Shown here piece by piece: positions 43,350 through 52,342 of a stretch of DNA of 64,000 nucleotides. Numbering within the stretch: position 1 is the first letter of the stretch; the number at the start of each line of letters is the position of its first letter. Made by a program: the position numbers and the translations under genes. The notes under the pieces were generated by a model. The model made no database searches, was not told where the DNA came from, and was given only the letters and a program-made list of their open reading frames with translations. Source of the DNA: Thermobrachium celere DSM 8682 (GTDB taxonomy: Bacteria > Bacillota > Clostridia > Clostridiales > Caloramatoraceae); NCBI RefSeq assembly GCF_000430995.1, contig NZ_HF952018.1:24981-88980 (forward strand), in the 5' to 3' direction.

Positions 43350-44705
43350 ATGTTTAACAAAAGGTCATTTTTAGCTATAGTTGTTTCCATAATAATTGTC
43401 TTTACCACTACATTTGGCATGTTAATGTATCTTGATAGGCGTGATTATAGAATTTTTCTTGGAAACCAGTATCAAAAGGATTTATATGAAATAGTTTCAA
43501 ACGTTGAAGCCCTACAAGCTAGTTTATCCAAAGTTCCAGTTACTATGTCAGAAAAACAGGGAATTATATTATTTAGTGAAATATGGAGGCAGGCAGGAGC
43601 TGCACAGGATAAGCTAAATAGCCTTCCAATTTCCCATGAAGCCTTATCACAAACATCTAAATTTTTATCTCAAGTAGGAGACTTTTCCTATACCCTTCTT
43701 AAAAGAAGTAGTAGTGGTCAAAGTTTAAATGAAGTTGAACTAAAAACTCTTGAAAAGCTAAATGATTATGCAGGTTTTTTAAATGTAAAACTTCATGAAT
43801 TACAGCAGGAAGTATCCCAAGGGAAAATAGACTGGACTGAAATTAAATTAAAGGGAAAGGTATTATTTTCACAACAGCTTCAAAATCCAGTTGATGTTAA
43901 ATTTGAACAAATATCAAAAGAACTGCAACAGTATCCTACTTTGATTTATGATGGACCATTTTCAGAGAATGTTTTAAATATAAAGCCTAAAGTTTTATCA
44001 GAACCAAAAATAAGTATTGATGAAGCAAAGAGGATAGTAAAAGATATACTAGGAAATGATAAGGTTCAATCAATAGATACATATAGTAACAAGCAGGGTG
44101 GTAAGATACCAGTCTATCCATTTAAGGTAAAAATGAAGGGAAATAAGGAAGCAACAGTAGATGTTGATATAAGTCAAAATGGAGGAAAGGTTGTTTATCT
44201 ACTTGATACAAGAGAAGTCAAGGGAAGTAAAATTAGCATGAAGCAGGCAGTAGAAAAAGGTATGAAGTTTTTAGATAGTATAGGATATAGAGATATGATA
44301 CCTTCTTATACTTTAAAGTATGATAACATAGCTCTTATAAACTATGTCTATGTTCAGGATAAGGTTGTAGTTTATCCTGATCAAATAAAATTAAAAATTG
44401 CACTTGATAATGGAGATATAATTGGTGTTGAAGCTCAGCACTATCTTGTTGCACATACAGAAAGAAAAATACCAAAACCTAGGATTACACCACAAGAGGC
44501 AAGAAATAATGTAAGTAGAAATTTAAATATAAAAAATGTAAGGTTAACATTAATACCTATGGAATCTCTAAGGGAAGTTTTGTGTTATGAGTTCTATGGA
44601 GAATATAAGGGAGAAAAATTTATTGTGTATATAAATGCTATGGATGGAGTTGAGGAAAGGATACTAAAGATAATGGATACACCAAATGGAGAGCTTACCA
44701 TGTAG
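43350..44705 (+). CDS. ypeB: Germination protein YpeB
   Basis: 451 residues. In spores YpeB stabilises and holds the cortex-lytic enzyme SleB at the inner membrane. N-terminal membrane anchor (about 8-27), a long alpha-helical first part (DLYEIVSNVEALQASLSKV), then three PepSY-type repeats (EAKRIVKDILGNDK; MKQAVEKGMKFLDSIGYRDM; TPQEARNNVSRNLNIKNV). The start at 43350 has GGGTGG upstream; the ATG at 43317 lacks one. No sleB gene lies beside it: the upstream gene is on the opposite strand and the downstream one is a SASP. Confidence 0.9.
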   Translation: MFNKRSFLAIVVSIIIVFTTTFGMLMYLDRRDYRIFLGNQYQKDLYEIVSNVEALQASLSKVPVTMSEKQGIILFSEIWRQAGAAQDKLNSLPISHEALSQTSKFLSQVGDFSYTLLKRSSSGQSLNEVELKTLEKLNDYAGFLNVKLHELQQEVSQGKIDWTEIKLKGKVLFSQQLQNPVDVKFEQISKELQQYPTLIYDGPFSENVLNIKPKVLSEPKISIDEAKRIVKDILGNDKVQSIDTYSNKQGGKIPVYPFKVKMKGNKEATVDVDISQNGGKVVYLLDTREVKGSKISMKQAVEKGMKFLDSIGYRDMIPSYTLKYDNIALINYVYVQDKVVVYPDQIKLKIALDNGDIIGVEAQHYLVAHTERKIPKPRITPQEARNNVSRNLNIKNVRLTLIPMESLREVLCYEFYGEYKGEKFIVYINAMDGVEERILKIMDTPNGELTM

Positions 44706-44763
44706 TTTATAACATATAAAATTTAATTGGGGGAAAATTATATAGTAGAAGGGGGGATTAAAG

Positions 44764-44949
44764 ATGTCAAGACATAGAAGTATTATGTCCGAAGAGCTAA
44801 AGTATGAGCTTGCGAAGGAACTTGGTGTCTATGACATCGTAAAGGAAAAAGGCTGGGGAGACGTTCCATCAAGAGAGTGTGGAAACCTTGTAGCTGCAGC
44901 AATTCAATATGCTCAAAAGATGTATGAGCAGACTCATAATCACAGCTAA
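44764..44949 (+). CDS. Alpha/beta-type small acid-soluble spore protein
   Basis: 61 residues. DNA-binding spore protein type: LKYELAKELGVYD, corresponding to the GPR-cleavage region (E-[IF]-A-x-E-G in classical members), and GDVPSRECGNLVAAAIQYAQ, matching the second helix with its SRExG. It differs from classical SASPs in having NLVAAAI instead of VGGxMVK. Very strong site (GAAGGGGGG) before ATG. Expected to be expressed in the forespore by sigma-G. A stem-loop terminator follows. Confidence 0.8.
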   Translation: MSRHRSIMSEELKYELAKELGVYDIVKEKGWGDVPSRECGNLVAAAIQYAQKMYEQTHNHS

Positions 44950-44953
44950 AAAT

Positions 44954-44988
44954 AGCCTCAGAGAAGGGACTCCTTCTTTGAGGCTTTA
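44954..44988 (+). terminator. Terminator after the SASP gene
   Basis: AGCCTCAGAGAAGG (44954-44967) and CCTTCTTTGAGGCT (44972-44985), one G-U pair, 4-base loop, followed by TTAAAA. Confidence 0.8.
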
Positions 44989-45064
44989 AAAATAAAAAAC
45001 ATATTTACATATTATTATGTTTAATTTATTATAATATAGATGACTCATAAAAGGAGTTGATAAT

Positions 45065-46045
45065 ATGGCGAGAGCACTTGCATTAATTTCAGGCGGACTA
45101 GACAGTGGGCTTGCTGCAAAGCTTGTAAAAGATCAGGGAATAGAAGTTATTGGAATTTGCTTTAAATCTGCTTTCTTTGGATGTGATAGAGCAATTAAGA
45201 TGTGTGAACAAATTGATATACCTTTAAAGGTTATAGATTTTTCAGAGGAACATCTAGAAATGGTTAAAAATCCAAAGCATGGATACGGAAAGAACATGAA
45301 TCCATGTATAGACTGCCATGCTATGATGTTAAATTATGCTGGAAAATTAATGAAGGAATTAAATGCTGATTTTATTGTAACAGGTGAAGTTTTAAATCAA
45401 CGACCTATGTCTCAAAATAGACAGGCACTTGATATTGTAAAGAGAGAATCTGGATATGAGGAGTACATATTAAGACCACTTTGTGCAAAGAACTTGCCAG
45501 AAACGTGGATGGAAAAGGAAGGACTTGTAGATAGAGAGAAGCTTTTAGGAATTTCAGGAAGAGGAAGAAAGGTTCAGATGGAACTTGCTGAAAAGTGGGG
45601 TATAAAGGAATATCCTTCTCCAGCAGGTGGTTGTAAACTCACTGATCCTGGTTTTTCAAAAAGGCTAAAGGATCTGTTAACTTATAATAAAGATGCAAAG
45701 GTTGATGATGTAGATATATTAAACATAGGAAGACATTTTAGAATAAATGAAAACGTTAAGATAATTTCCACAAGAACACAGGATGAATTTAAAATGTTAA
45801 AGCCTATGATTAAAGAAGGAGATTATGTGTTTGACACTCTAGATGTTCATGGTTCAACAGTAGTATTACGTGGAAATCCTAGGGAAGAGGATATAGTTCT
45901 TGCAGCAAGAATTGCAGCAAGATACAGTAAAGCTAGGGAAGAAAAAAATGTACGTGTTAAGTATAGAATTTATAATCAAAATAAATATAATATATTAACA
46001 GTAGAACCAGCGAAGGATGAAGAAATTTCAAAGTATATGATTTAA
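45065..46045 (+). CDS. PP-loop ATP pyrophosphatase related to tRNA thiolation enzymes (MnmA/ThiI-like)
   Basis: 326 residues. N-terminal adenine-nucleotide alpha hydrolase domain with the PP-loop ALISGGLDSGLAAKL; cysteines in NPCIDCHAMM at the place of the MnmA/TtuA-type sites; FIVTGEVLNQRPMSQNR, a motif of this family. A C-terminal domain follows (about 205-326), including FDTLDVHGSTVVLRG, unlike canonical MnmA. Probably modifies tRNA with sulfur; the exact base is unknown. It lies 23 bases before murI. Confidence 0.7.
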   Translation: MARALALISGGLDSGLAAKLVKDQGIEVIGICFKSAFFGCDRAIKMCEQIDIPLKVIDFSEEHLEMVKNPKHGYGKNMNPCIDCHAMMLNYAGKLMKELNADFIVTGEVLNQRPMSQNRQALDIVKRESGYEEYILRPLCAKNLPETWMEKEGLVDREKLLGISGRGRKVQMELAEKWGIKEYPSPAGGCKLTDPGFSKRLKDLLTYNKDAKVDDVDILNIGRHFRINENVKIISTRTQDEFKMLKPMIKEGDYVFDTLDVHGSTVVLRGNPREEDIVLAARIAARYSKAREEKNVRVKYRIYNQNKYNILTVEPAKDEEISKYMI

Positions 46046-46068
46046 TAATATAAAAAGGTGGGAGAAAA

Positions 46069-46875
46069 TTGGATACAAGGCCTATTGGTGTATTTGATTC
46101 AGGGATAGGTGGGCTTACTGTAGTTAAAGAAATTATGAGGATATTGCCATATGAGGACATAGTGTATTTTGGAGATACAGCTAGGGTTCCCTATGGAAGT
46201 AAGTCACAAGAAACTATTACAAAATTTGCAAAACAAAATTCAAGATTTCTTTTAAGCAAAGATGTAAAGGCTATTGTAATTGCGTGTAATACAGCTTCAG
46301 CTTTGGCTCTTGATGAATTAAATTCAGAATTTGATGTACCAATTATAGGTGTAATAAAACCAGGAGCAAATGCAGCAGTTCGTGCCACAAAGACAGGTAG
46401 GATAGGAATAATAGGTACAGAAGGAACCGTAAATAGTAGAGCATATGAAAGGGCAATTAGGAAGCTCTTTAAGGAAGTAGAAATATTTTCATTACCTTGT
46501 CCATTATTTGTTCCTCTTGTGGAGGAGGGATGGGCAGAAAAGGAAGTTTCCTACATGATTGCCAAGGATTATCTTGAACCTTTTAAGAAATTTGAAATAG
46601 ATACGTTGGTTTTAGGTTGCACCCACTATCCTATATTAACAAATGTTATCGGAAAGATTATGGGTGAAGATGTTACTTTGATTAATCCAGCGGAAGAAAC
46701 AGCCATTGAGTTAAAGAGTATTTTATTTGAAAATGGACTTCAAAATACATCAAAGAGAAAGCCAGAATATACTTATTATGTAAGTGATAACCCTGATAAG
46801 TTTAAAAAGGTTGGAGGAAACTTTTTAAATAGAGAAATAGAAAATATAACTAAAATAGATATAGAAAAATTTTAA
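46069..46875 (+). CDS. murI: Glutamate racemase
   Basis: Converts L- to D-glutamate for peptidoglycan stem peptides. 268 residues. Both catalytic cysteines are present: Cys73 in IACNTAS and Cys184 in LGCTHYP; also FDSGIGGLTV and YFGDTARVPYGSKS. TTG start with GGTGGGAG upstream. The gene is 17 bases before ywiB. Confidence 0.95.
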   Translation: MDTRPIGVFDSGIGGLTVVKEIMRILPYEDIVYFGDTARVPYGSKSQETITKFAKQNSRFLLSKDVKAIVIACNTASALALDELNSEFDVPIIGVIKPGANAAVRATKTGRIGIIGTEGTVNSRAYERAIRKLFKEVEIFSLPCPLFVPLVEEGWAEKEVSYMIAKDYLEPFKKFEIDTLVLGCTHYPILTNVIGKIMGEDVTLINPAEETAIELKSILFENGLQNTSKRKPEYTYYVSDNPDKFKKVGGNFLNREIENITKIDIEKF

Positions 46876-46892
46876 AAAGTGAGGATGAGAGC

Positions 46893-47306
46893 GTGGAAAA
46901 TAAACGATTAATTTCAGTTAAGACAAAGCAGCTGATTGATGGACAAGAAGAAACAATTGAACTAATCTCGGAAGGTATTTATTATAAAGATAATGATGTT
47001 TATATAGCAGAGTACGATGAATCAGAAATATCTGGGATGGAAGGTACAAGAACTACCCTAGTTATTGGAAGAGATAGTCTAAATATAATTAGAAGGGGTA
47101 CAACCACTTCAGACTTGAGGTTTAAAAAAGGGGAGAGCCATACAGCCTTTTATACAACTCCCTATGGAGCATTAGAGATTACAATTTCAACAAACCAAGT
47201 AAACATTGAAGCAGATGAAAAAGGAGCTAAAGTTTATTTAGAATATAAGATGCATGCAACAGGTCTTGATCCAATAATAAATAAGCTTGAGTTAAATATA
47301 AAATAG
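46893..47306 (+). CDS. YwiB-like beta-barrel protein (DUF1934)
   Basis: 137 residues, calycin-like fold family of unknown function found beside murI in Clostridia and in Bacillus. Strand patterns SEGIYYKDNDVYIAEYDESE, MEGTRTTLVIG and GALEITISTNQVNIE support the family. GTG start with GAGGATGAG upstream. No signal peptide. Probably in one operon with the PP-loop gene and murI. Confidence 0.8.
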   Translation: MENKRLISVKTKQLIDGQEETIELISEGIYYKDNDVYIAEYDESEISGMEGTRTTLVIGRDSLNIIRRGTTTSDLRFKKGESHTAFYTTPYGALEITISTNQVNIEADEKGAKVYLEYKMHATGLDPIINKLELNIK

Positions 47307-47314
47307 TAAAATTA

Positions 47315-47343
47315 CCCCCATGAATGTAGTGTATTCATGGGGG
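47315..47343. terminator. Bidirectional hairpin between ywiB-like gene and the activator gene (CCCCATG family copy 4)
   Basis: CCCCCATGAAT (47315-47325) and ATTCATGGGGG (47333-47343): 11-bp perfect stem. Downstream is T-rich (TTACTATTTTAT). Confidence 0.75.
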
Positions 47344-47347
47344 GTTA

Positions 47348-48703
47348 CTATTTTATATTACTACCAAAATATTTCTTTATTTTATACTGAAGTGTCTGTC
47401 TAGGTATATTTAGCTTTTTTGCAGTCAGACTAACGTTATTATCACAAATTTTCAATGTGTCTTCTATTAATTTTTTTTCATACTGTTCAATGCAGTTTTG
47501 AAGTGAAAAATCTTTACATGCCTTAATATGTTCAGGTAGATCATTTAATGTAATTAGATTATCTTCTTTTAAGTTCATTATACTTTCTATAGTATGTTCA
47601 AGTTCTCTAATATTACCAGGCCAACTGTAGTTTATAAGGCTTTCCATTGCATCATCAGATATTCCTAGATTGCTTTTACCTAACTTAATGCTGTATTTTT
47701 CTATAAAATGTTTTACTAGAAGTGGAATATCCGATTTTCTTTTTTTAAGTTCAGGTATTTCTATAGATATTACATTTAATCTATAGTATAGGTCCTTTCT
47801 AATAAGGCCCCTTTTTAAACACTCTTCTGGATGTAGATTTGTGGATGCTATAAATCTAACATCTACCTTCTTTTCTTTAATATCTCCCACTCTTCTTATA
47901 ACTCCATCCTGTATTACCCTTAAAAGTTTTGCTTGAAGGCTTAGGGGCATTGAATTTAGTTCATCTAGATAAAGAGTTCCCCCATCGGCAAGTTCTAAAA
48001 GTCCAGGTCTATCTTCAGATCCTGTAAAGCTTCCCTTAACAGTTCCAAATAAAATTCCTTCAAGTAGCTGCTCAGGTACTGCAGCACAGTTTTGAGCAAT
48101 GAATGGATTATTTCTTCTGCTGCTTGATGTATGAATGGCCTGTACAAAAAGTTCCTTACCAACTCCAGTTTCACCATATATAAAAACAGGTGAAGAAGAA
48201 TTAGATGCCTTTATAGCAATATTTTTTACACTTAATATTTCATTACTTTCACCTATTATGTCCATAAAGGTGTATAGTTTTCTTTCAATATCTTTTGAAT
48301 CCTTTTTTATTGTGAGTTGATTTTTTAAGTTTATTAGTTCATCTGTAATTTTTTTTACGCTAGTTAAATCTCTTGAAATTTCAATTGCACCAACTACTTT
48401 ATCATTTTTTATAATAGGAAGAGTAGTATTTACTGTTGTTATTTTTTCACCTTTAAAATTTATAAAGCTTTGTGTATTGTCCTTTATTGAGTTTCCAGTT
48501 TCTAACACATTAAGCAGGGTGCTTGTCCTTTGTGAAAGTGAAGGGTAAACCTCAAGAACATGTCTTCCAACTACTTCATTTAAATCTATGTTATCAAGCT
48601 TTTGAGCTTTTTTATTTAAGAAAACAATTCTCCCCTTTACATCAATTATTGTTATACCATCTTCTAAACTGTCAAAAATCTCGTATATATTGCTGTCAAA
48701 CAT
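47348..48703 (-). CDS. Sigma-54-dependent transcriptional activator (PAS, AAA+, Fis-type HTH)
   Basis: 451 residues. PAS sensor domain (about 1-120), short coil, AAA+ core (about 145-385) with Walker A GETGVGKE, Walker B GGTLYLDELNSM, the sigma-54 contact loop in the form GSFTGS rather than GAFTGA, and the arginine-finger area. C-terminal Fis-type helix-turn-helix (NNVSLTAKKLNIPRQTLQYK). Start ATG 48703 has GGGGGAG upstream. It is divergent from the lysine operon, which has a sigma-54 promoter, so it very likely activates it in response to a small ligand sensed by PAS. Confidence 0.9.
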   Translation of the reverse strand: MFDSNIYEIFDSLEDGITIIDVKGRIVFLNKKAQKLDNIDLNEVVGRHVLEVYPSLSQRTSTLLNVLETGNSIKDNTQSFINFKGEKITTVNTTLPIIKNDKVVGAIEISRDLTSVKKITDELINLKNQLTIKKDSKDIERKLYTFMDIIGESNEILSVKNIAIKASNSSSPVFIYGETGVGKELFVQAIHTSSSRRNNPFIAQNCAAVPEQLLEGILFGTVKGSFTGSEDRPGLLELADGGTLYLDELNSMPLSLQAKLLRVIQDGVIRRVGDIKEKKVDVRFIASTNLHPEECLKRGLIRKDLYYRLNVISIEIPELKKRKSDIPLLVKHFIEKYSIKLGKSNLGISDDAMESLINYSWPGNIRELEHTIESIMNLKEDNLITLNDLPEHIKACKDFSLQNCIEQYEKKLIEDTLKICDNNVSLTAKKLNIPRQTLQYKIKKYFGSNIK

Positions 48704-48744
48704 AATAAAACTCCCCCTATAGATGATTAAAAATCGGCACAAAA

Positions 48745-48764
48745 TGCAGAATTTTCTGCAATTT
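48745..48764. promoter_or_regulatory. Palindrome TGCAGAA-TT-TTCTGCA (activator site or CodY-like box)
   Basis: Arms of 7 bp with 2-base centre at 48745-48760. It contains AATTTTCTGCAATTT (48750-48764), 13 of 15 matches to the CodY consensus. It lies about 200 bp upstream of the -24 element, a normal distance for an enhancer bound by the sigma-54 activator, and close to the activator's own start. Confidence 0.45.
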
Positions 48765-48914
48765 TTATTTTACCATAAATTTAACTCAAATTCTATAACT
48801 TAATTATTAAATTTTAAAGGGGTTATTGAAATTGATAGATGCCAAAAATTCATCATGATAGTTAGAATTTTATCAAAAGTTAATTATTATTAATAAAAAA
48901 GCTTCTATGTAGTT

Positions 48915-48928
48915 ACTGAATTTTCAGT
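48915..48928. promoter_or_regulatory. Palindrome ACTGAA-TT-TTCAGT upstream of the lysine operon promoter
   Basis: Same layout as the palindrome at 48745 (CWGAATTTTCWG core), 30 bp upstream of the -24 element. Confidence 0.4.
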
Positions 48929-48958
48929 TTTTTTAGTTGATGAATTTTAAAATTTTTT

Positions 48959-48974
48959 TGGCATGTATTTTGCA
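48959..48974 (+). promoter_or_regulatory. Sigma-54 (-24/-12) promoter of the lysine fermentation operon
   Basis: TGGCATGTATTTTGCA: GG at 48960-48961 and GC at 48972-48973, with exactly 10 bases between, as in TGGCAC-N5-TTGCW. Transcription would begin near 48985, 25 bases before the kdd start. Confidence 0.9.
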
Positions 48975-49008
48975 TTATATTATGCAAATAAACATAGGGG
49001 GGTTTTTT

Positions 49009-50043
49009 ATGAGAGGTTGTCCATACGGAACACACAGAGTAATTGAACCAAAGGGAGTATTACCACAAACTGCAGTTAAAATTGATAATACTATGGAGAT
49101 TTATGACAATGAAATCCTAATAGATGTAAAAACATTAAATATAGACTCTGCAAGCTTTACACAGATTAAAGAACAAGCAGGTGGAGATGTAGAAAAGATT
49201 AAGGAGATTATGCTAAACATCGTAAAGGAAAGGGGAAAACACCAAAACCCAGTTACAGGTTCAGGTGGAATGTTAATTGGGGTTGTTGAAAAAATAGGTA
49301 AGGATCTAGAGGGCAAGATTGATCTTAAAGTAGGAGATAAAATAGCAACATTAGTTTCACTTTCATTAACTCCACTTAGAATAGATAAAATTTTAAATGT
49401 AAAGAAGGATATTGACCAAGTTGATATAGAAGGAAAGGCTATTTTGTTTGAAAGTGGCATATATGCAAAGCTACCAGATGATATGCCAGAAACTCTAGCA
49501 CTTGCTGCTCTTGATGTTGCGGGTGCTCCAGCTCAAACTGCAAAGCTAGTAAAACCAGGGGATTATGTTTTAATTCTTGGTGCAGCAGGAAAGAGTGGAT
49601 TATTATGCTGCTATGAAGCTAAAAAGCGTGCAGGAGTAACAGGAAAGGTAATCGGATTTGCAAGACCAGGTGAAGCAGCAGAAAGACTAAAGAAAACAAA
49701 TTTCTGTGATGTGGTAATAGAAGGGGATGCAACTCAACCAGTTGAAGTTTTAAATAAAGTTTTAGAGTACACAGGTGGAAGATATGTGGACATTGCAATC
49801 AATGTGGTAAATGTTCCAAATACAGAAATGGCTACAATATTACCAGTAAGAGATAATGGAATAGTTTATTTCTTCAGCATGGCAACTAGCTTTACAAAGG
49901 CGGCTCTTGGAGCAGAAGGAGTAGGAAAGGATGTAAACATGATAATTGGTAATGGTTATACAAAAGGTCATGCAGAAATAACACTTCAAGTTTTAAGAGA
50001 GAGCCAAATTTTAAGAGAGATATTTGAAAGCATTTATGCATAA
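49009..50043 (+). CDS. kdd: L-erythro-3,5-diaminohexanoate dehydrogenase
   Basis: NAD(P)-dependent oxidative deamination of 3,5-diaminohexanoate to 5-amino-3-oxohexanoate in clostridial lysine fermentation. 344 residues. N-terminal [20 protein letters not shown] is characteristic of the family; Rossmann motif [13 protein letters not shown] (about 190-202). Start ATG 49009 with GGGGGG upstream; an in-frame ATG at 48937 lies upstream of the promoter and cannot be used. First gene of a six-gene operon, 14 bases before kamA. Confidence 0.92.
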   Translation: MRGCPYGTHRVIEPKGVLPQTAVKIDNTMEIYDNEILIDVKTLNIDSASFTQIKEQAGGDVEKIKEIMLNIVKERGKHQNPVTGSGGMLIGVVEKIGKDLEGKIDLKVGDKIATLVSLSLTPLRIDKILNVKKDIDQVDIEGKAILFESGIYAKLPDDMPETLALAALDVAGAPAQTAKLVKPGDYVLILGAAGKSGLLCCYEAKKRAGVTGKVIGFARPGEAAERLKKTNFCDVVIEGDATQPVEVLNKVLEYTGGRYVDIAINVVNVPNTEMATILPVRDNGIVYFFSMATSFTKAALGAEGVGKDVNMIIGNGYTKGHAEITLQVLRESQILREIFESIYA

Positions 50044-50057
50044 AAAGGGGGATAAAG

Positions 50058-51320
50058 ATGAGGGATTATAGGGATATTGAACTATTTAAAAATGTTAAAG
50101 AAGAAGAGTGGAATGATTGGAAATGGCAGGTTAGAAATAGAATTACTACTGTTGAGGAGTTAAAGAAGATTATAAACTTACTTCCAGAAGAGGAACAGGC
50201 TATTGAAAAGTGTCTTAAAACTTTAAGAATGGGTATAACACCATACTATGCAACATTGATGGATCCTAATGATCCACATGATCCAGTAAGAAAACAAGCA
50301 GTTCCAACTATAGCTGAACTTAATTTTTCAAGCTGTGATATGAGTGACCCTCTTCATGAAGATGGTGATTCACCAGTACCTGGATTAACTCATAGATATC
50401 CTGATAGAGTACTTCTTCTTATAACTGATATGTGTGCAATGTATTGTAGACATTGTACTAGAAGAAGATTTGCAGGACAGACAGATTCCTCATTACCTAT
50501 GGAAAAGATAGAAAAGGCAATTGAATATATTAGAAATACTCCACAGGTAAGGGATGTATTATTATCAGGTGGAGATGCGCTATTGGTTGATGATGATAAA
50601 CTTGAATATATTATTAGAAAGCTAAGAGAAATCCCTCATGTTGAAATAGTAAGAATAGGTTCTAGAACACCAGTTGTAAATCCAATGAGAATAACAGAAG
50701 ATTTATGCAAGATGCTAAGAAAATATCATCCAATTTGGTTAAATACACATTTTAATCATCCAAAGGAAATAACAGAGTATTCAAAGAGAGCTTGTGAAAT
50801 GTTAGCAGATGCAGGAATACCTCTTGGTAATCAATCAGTTTTATTAAGAGGAGTAAATGACTGTGTTCACATTCAAAGAGAACTTGTTCATGGGCTTGTT
50901 AAAATGAGGGTAAGACCATACTACCTATATCAATGTGACCTATCACAAGGAATTGAGCACTTTAGAACAAGAGTATCAAAGGGAATTGAAATAATAGAGG
51001 GATTAAGAGGACATACTTCAGGTTTCTGTGTACCAACATTTGTTGTGGATGCTCCAGGAGGAGGAGGAAAGACTCCTGTTATGCCACAATATATAATTAG
51101 CCAATCTCCTAAGAGGGTTGTTTTAAGAAACTTTGAAGGAGTAATTACAACATACACAGAACCAGAATATGTAGAAGAAAAGTGTACTTGTGATGTATGT
51201 AGTGGCAAGGTAAAGGATGAAGTAACAGGTGTTTCAATGCTTTTAAGTGGAGATAAGCTAAACTTTGAACCTGATGTATTGTTAAGACGTGAAAGGGCAA
51301 AGAACTATCACAATAAATAG
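50058..51320 (+). CDS. kamA: Lysine 2,3-aminomutase
   Basis: Radical SAM, PLP-dependent enzyme converting L-lysine to L-beta-lysine. 420 residues, like the Clostridium subterminale enzyme (416). Seen: [4Fe-4S] motif CAMYCRHC (Cys126, Cys130, Cys133), PLP lysine Lys338 in [13 protein letters not shown] (Lys337 in the C. subterminale numbering), [13 protein letters not shown] [10 protein letters not shown], and a C-terminal cysteine cluster (CTCDVC) that binds zinc in the family. First step of the pathway. Confidence 0.97.
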   Translation: MRDYRDIELFKNVKEEEWNDWKWQVRNRITTVEELKKIINLLPEEEQAIEKCLKTLRMGITPYYATLMDPNDPHDPVRKQAVPTIAELNFSSCDMSDPLHEDGDSPVPGLTHRYPDRVLLLITDMCAMYCRHCTRRRFAGQTDSSLPMEKIEKAIEYIRNTPQVRDVLLSGGDALLVDDDKLEYIIRKLREIPHVEIVRIGSRTPVVNPMRITEDLCKMLRKYHPIWLNTHFNHPKEITEYSKRACEMLADAGIPLGNQSVLLRGVNDCVHIQRELVHGLVKMRVRPYYLYQCDLSQGIEHFRTRVSKGIEIIEGLRGHTSGFCVPTFVVDAPGGGGKTPVMPQYIISQSPKRVVLRNFEGVITTYTEPEYVEEKCTCDVCSGKVKDEVTGVSMLLSGDKLNFEPDVLLRRERAKNYHNK

Positions 51321-51331
51321 AAGGTGAATAG

Positions 51332-52342
51332 ATGAATTTAGCTTGTGCTTTAGATACCTATAAAAAGATTTCAATAATAGGTATGAGTAAAAATACTGGA
51401 AAGACAGTTGTATTAAATGAGCTTATAAATATATGTAATTTAAATAAAAAGATAGTCTCCCTGACCTCAATAGGCGTAGATGGGGAAGGAAAGGATATAG
51501 TATATAAAACAAGGAAGCCAAAAATCTACGCCTATGAGGGCACACTCATTGCAACAGCAGAGGAGACACTAAAAAGTTTTACAGCTAAATATGAGATTTT
51601 AGATATATTACCCTTTTCAACGTCCTTAGGAAGAATAGTTATAGTTAGAATAATAAGAGATGGTTTTGTTCTTATTGCAGGGCCAGACAGTAACAAAGAG
51701 ATTAAGGACGTTTCAGATATGATGCTAAATATTGGGGCAGAGGTTGTACTAGTTGATGGGGCACTTAATAGAAAAACCCAAGGATCACCTTCTATAACTG
51801 ATGCTTGCATACTTTCAACTGGTGCAAGTCTTTCAAGGGATATGAATATAACAATTAAAAAGACAAAGCATGTTGTAGATATGTTAAGCTTAAAGTGTGT
51901 AGATGAATTAATAAAGAGTAGGTTAGGGGATTTTGAACTTAATAATGTTATTTTAATAGGAGAGGATGTAATAGATACAGGTATTAAGACATCTTTAGGT
52001 AGAGAAGATGAAATATTAGATAAAGTGGATGAATATACAAAATATATATTTATTCCAGGAAGTTTAACAAGTAGTTTTTTAAACAAGCTAAAGGGACTTA
52101 AGGTGGATGTAATTGTTAAAGATGGGACAAAGTTATTTTGTCAAAGGGAGGATTATGAAAGTTTCATAAGAACAGGAAACAATATATATGTTTTAGATAA
52201 GATAAATTTGATATGTGTCACCCAAAATCCAGTTTCACCCTTTGGGTATTATTATGATCCTAAGAAGTTTTTAAATGAATTGAAAAATGCACTATTTCCT
52301 ATTGAAGTGTTTGATGTTTTATATGAAGGAGGGGGGCTATGA
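51332..52342 (+). CDS. kamB: P-loop protein of lysine aminomutase clusters (KamB)
   Basis: 336 residues, cytosolic. Walker A is GMSKNTGKT at residues 17-25; VLVDGALNRKT and ADSNK-like AGPDSNKEI parts suggest further nucleotide-site loops. Family members lie between kamA and kamD in lysine-fermenting bacteria, always with kamC; no reaction has been firmly assigned that I know of. Likely role: accessory or reactivating factor for the B12 enzyme, an inference from synteny. It overlaps kamC by 4 bases. Confidence 0.8.
   Translation: MNLACALDTYKKISIIGMSKNTGKTVVLNELINICNLNKKIVSLTSIGVDGEGKDIVYKTRKPKIYAYEGTLIATAEETLKSFTAKYEILDILPFSTSLGRIVIVRIIRDGFVLIAGPDSNKEIKDVSDMMLNIGAEVVLVDGALNRKTQGSPSITDACILSTGASLSRDMNITIKKTKHVVDMLSLKCVDELIKSRLGDFELNNVILIGEDVIDTGIKTSLGREDEILDKVDEYTKYIFIPGSLTSSFLNKLKGLKVDVIVKDGTKLFCQREDYESFIRTGNNIYVLDKINLICVTQNPVSPFGYYYDPKKFLNELKNALFPIEVFDVLYEGGGL

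Noticed and set aside
48731..48746. A second -24/-12 promoter (CGGCACAAAATGCAG)
   Set aside because: Only 8 bases separate the GG and GC elements, while sigma-54 needs 10.
48937..49008. An N-terminal extension of Kdd starting at 48937
   Set aside because: It would begin upstream of the sigma-54 promoter and lacks a ribosome site; the start at 49009 has both.
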